In this document: positions 45,166 through 64,000 of the stretch, piece by piece
Numbering within the stretch: position 1 is the stretch's first letter
How the letters are laid out: every line of letters starts with the position of its first letter
Source of the DNA: Chaenocephalus aceratus
Lineage: Eukaryota > Chordata > Actinopteri > Perciformes > Channichthyidae
Reading direction: 5' to 3'
Length of the DNA stretch: 64,000 nucleotides
Assembly (NCBI GenBank): GCA_023974075.1
Contig: JAMFTG010000119.1
Location: 17,501-81,500, forward strand
Position numbers and translations under genes: made by a program
The notes under the pieces: model-generated
Seen by the model: the letters and a program-made list of their open reading frames with translations, nothing else
Databases searched by the model: none
Told to the model about the DNA's origin: nothing

Positions 45166-45166
<1 letters not shown>

Positions 45167-45169
45167 CCG

Positions 45170-45176
45170 TATAAAG
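45170..45176 (+). promoter_or_regulatory. TATA box of the cd34-like gene
   Basis: TATAAAG in the context GGCCGTATAAAGAGCC, 161-167 bp before the start codon. The transcription start would be expected near 45200, in CTGCCTCACTCAGAC. This gives a ~135-nt 5' UTR rich in CTCC/CACA. Confidence 0.6.
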
Positions 45177-45336
45177 AGCCACTCAACACAGCCAGACTTC
45201 ATCCTGCCTCACTCAGACCTCACAGGAAACACACACTCCACACCTCCTCCACCGCTGAACACACTCCTCACACACACACACACTCCTCACACACACTCCT
45301 CTACCCTCTCCAGTATCTGTGTGACCCAGTGAGAGG

Positions 45337-63066
<17,730 letters not shown>

Positions 63067-63179
63067 GTGAGTACCTGCTAGGATACAAGAAGGAAGCTTG
63101 ATAAAGACCCATTGCAAACTGCTTTTTTTCATTGTTGAATTCTGTACATTTTCTACAAAGCTCGGAGATTACTAATGCT

Positions 63180-64000
63180 CAGAGGTGGGAAGTAATGGAG
63201 TACAAATACTTAGTTACTGTACCGAAGTACATTTTTCTGTTAACAGTACTTTACTCCACTACTTATTTTTCTGACGAGTTTTTACTTTGACTTCTTACAT
63301 GTTGAACCCAAATACCTGTACTTTCTACTTCTCACATGTTGAACTCAAATACCTGTACTTTCTACTTCTTACATGTTGAACCCAAATACCTGTACTTTCT
63401 ACTTCTTACATGTTGAACTCAAATACCTGTACTTTCTACTTCTTACATGTTGAACACAAATACCTGTACTTTCTACTTCTTACATGTTGAACCAAATACC
63501 TGTACTTTCTACTTCTTACATGTTGAACACTAATACCTGTACTTTCTACTTCTTACATGTTGAACCTAATACCTGTACTTTCTACTTCTTACATGTTGAA
63601 CTCAAATACCTGTACTTTCTACTTCTTACATGTTGAACCCAAATACCTGTACTTTCTACTTCTCACATGTTGAACACAAATACCTGTACTTTCTACTTCT
63701 CACATGTTGAACCCAATACCTGTACTTTCTACTTCTCACATGTTGAACACAAATACCTGTACTTTCTACTTCTCACATGTTGAACTCAAATACCTGTACT
63801 TTCTACTTCTCACATGTTGAACTCAAATACCTGTACTTTCTACTTCTTACATGTTGAACTCAAATACCTGTACTTTCTACTTCTTACATGTTGAACTCAA
63901 ATACATGTACTTTCTACTTCTCTCATTTCCCAAGCAGCTGGTTCCTTTAGTCTGAATGTGTGTTGGTGCGTGATCATTATTCTTTAGAGTCACTGCGTGC
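63180..64000 (-). mobile_element. hAT-type element with 37-bp minisatellite, ~17 units (cut by window end)
   Basis: Starts CAGAGGTGGGAAGTAATGGA, then ~17 units of ACCTGTACTTTCTACTTCT type (63290-63920), then the conserved module beginning TTCCTTTAGTCTGAATGTGT. The other terminus lies beyond 64000. Reverse orientation relative to 18437-20275. Confidence 0.8.

Overview
The window is vertebrate DNA, almost certainly from a ray-finned (teleost) fish. Coding sequence is sparse and split by GT-AG introns. The dispersed repeats are of fish type: hAT elements, RTE and L2/CR1/Rex1-like LINEs, MITEs with TTAA or TTA target sites, and very long CA/GT microsatellites. No bacterial-style genes, operons or CRISPR arrays are present.

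Region 1 (1-13.2 kb) holds the 3' end of a class A plexin gene on the + strand, best matched to plxna2. Five terminal exons (105-295, 2224-2394, 2499-2711, 4619-4769, 8385-8480) encode the last ~272 residues of the cytoplasmic GAP domain and end in TGA. One exon carries a single extra A that breaks the frame. The introns contain MITEs, a LINE tail that almost touches a splice donor, a hAT element and a (GGA)n tract. A long 3' UTR probably follows, starting with a ~250-bp GT tract and possibly ending at an AATAAA near 13.19 kb.

Region 2 (13.2-45.1 kb) is intergenic and built of repeats. It includes LINE pieces, a 1.8-kb hAT element carrying a 37-bp minisatellite, elements carrying a 72-bp tandem repeat, a 5'-truncated RTE LINE with an intact target-site duplication, and a 2,856-bp element with ~590-bp terminal inverted repeats inserted into a LINE reverse-transcriptase ORF. 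The last has a perfect 8-bp target duplication. Further hAT and TTAA-type elements follow.

Region 3 (45.1-64 kb) holds the 5' part of a second + strand gene. It has a TATA box directly after (CA)n and (GA)n tracts, a signal-peptide exon (45337-45388), a ~16.9-kb intron full of repeats, and two short Thr/Ser/Pro-rich exons (62292-62354, 62835-63066). The mucin-like protein, together with its position just downstream of plxna2 in the same orientation (as CD34 follows PLXNA2 on human 1q32), suggests a fish cd34 orthologue. Its third exon also has an apparent 1-nt frameshift. The two genes are neighbours with independent roles: semaphorin receptor signalling and a cell-surface sialomucin.

The most unusual content is the set of transposon-borne tandem repeats. 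The 37-bp and 72-bp families each occur at four separate sites with very different unit counts and keep the same flanking modules. Other notable items are the giant-TIR element and the nested hATs at 51.7-53.2 kb, which have two perfect 8-bp target duplications and a BED-finger remnant.
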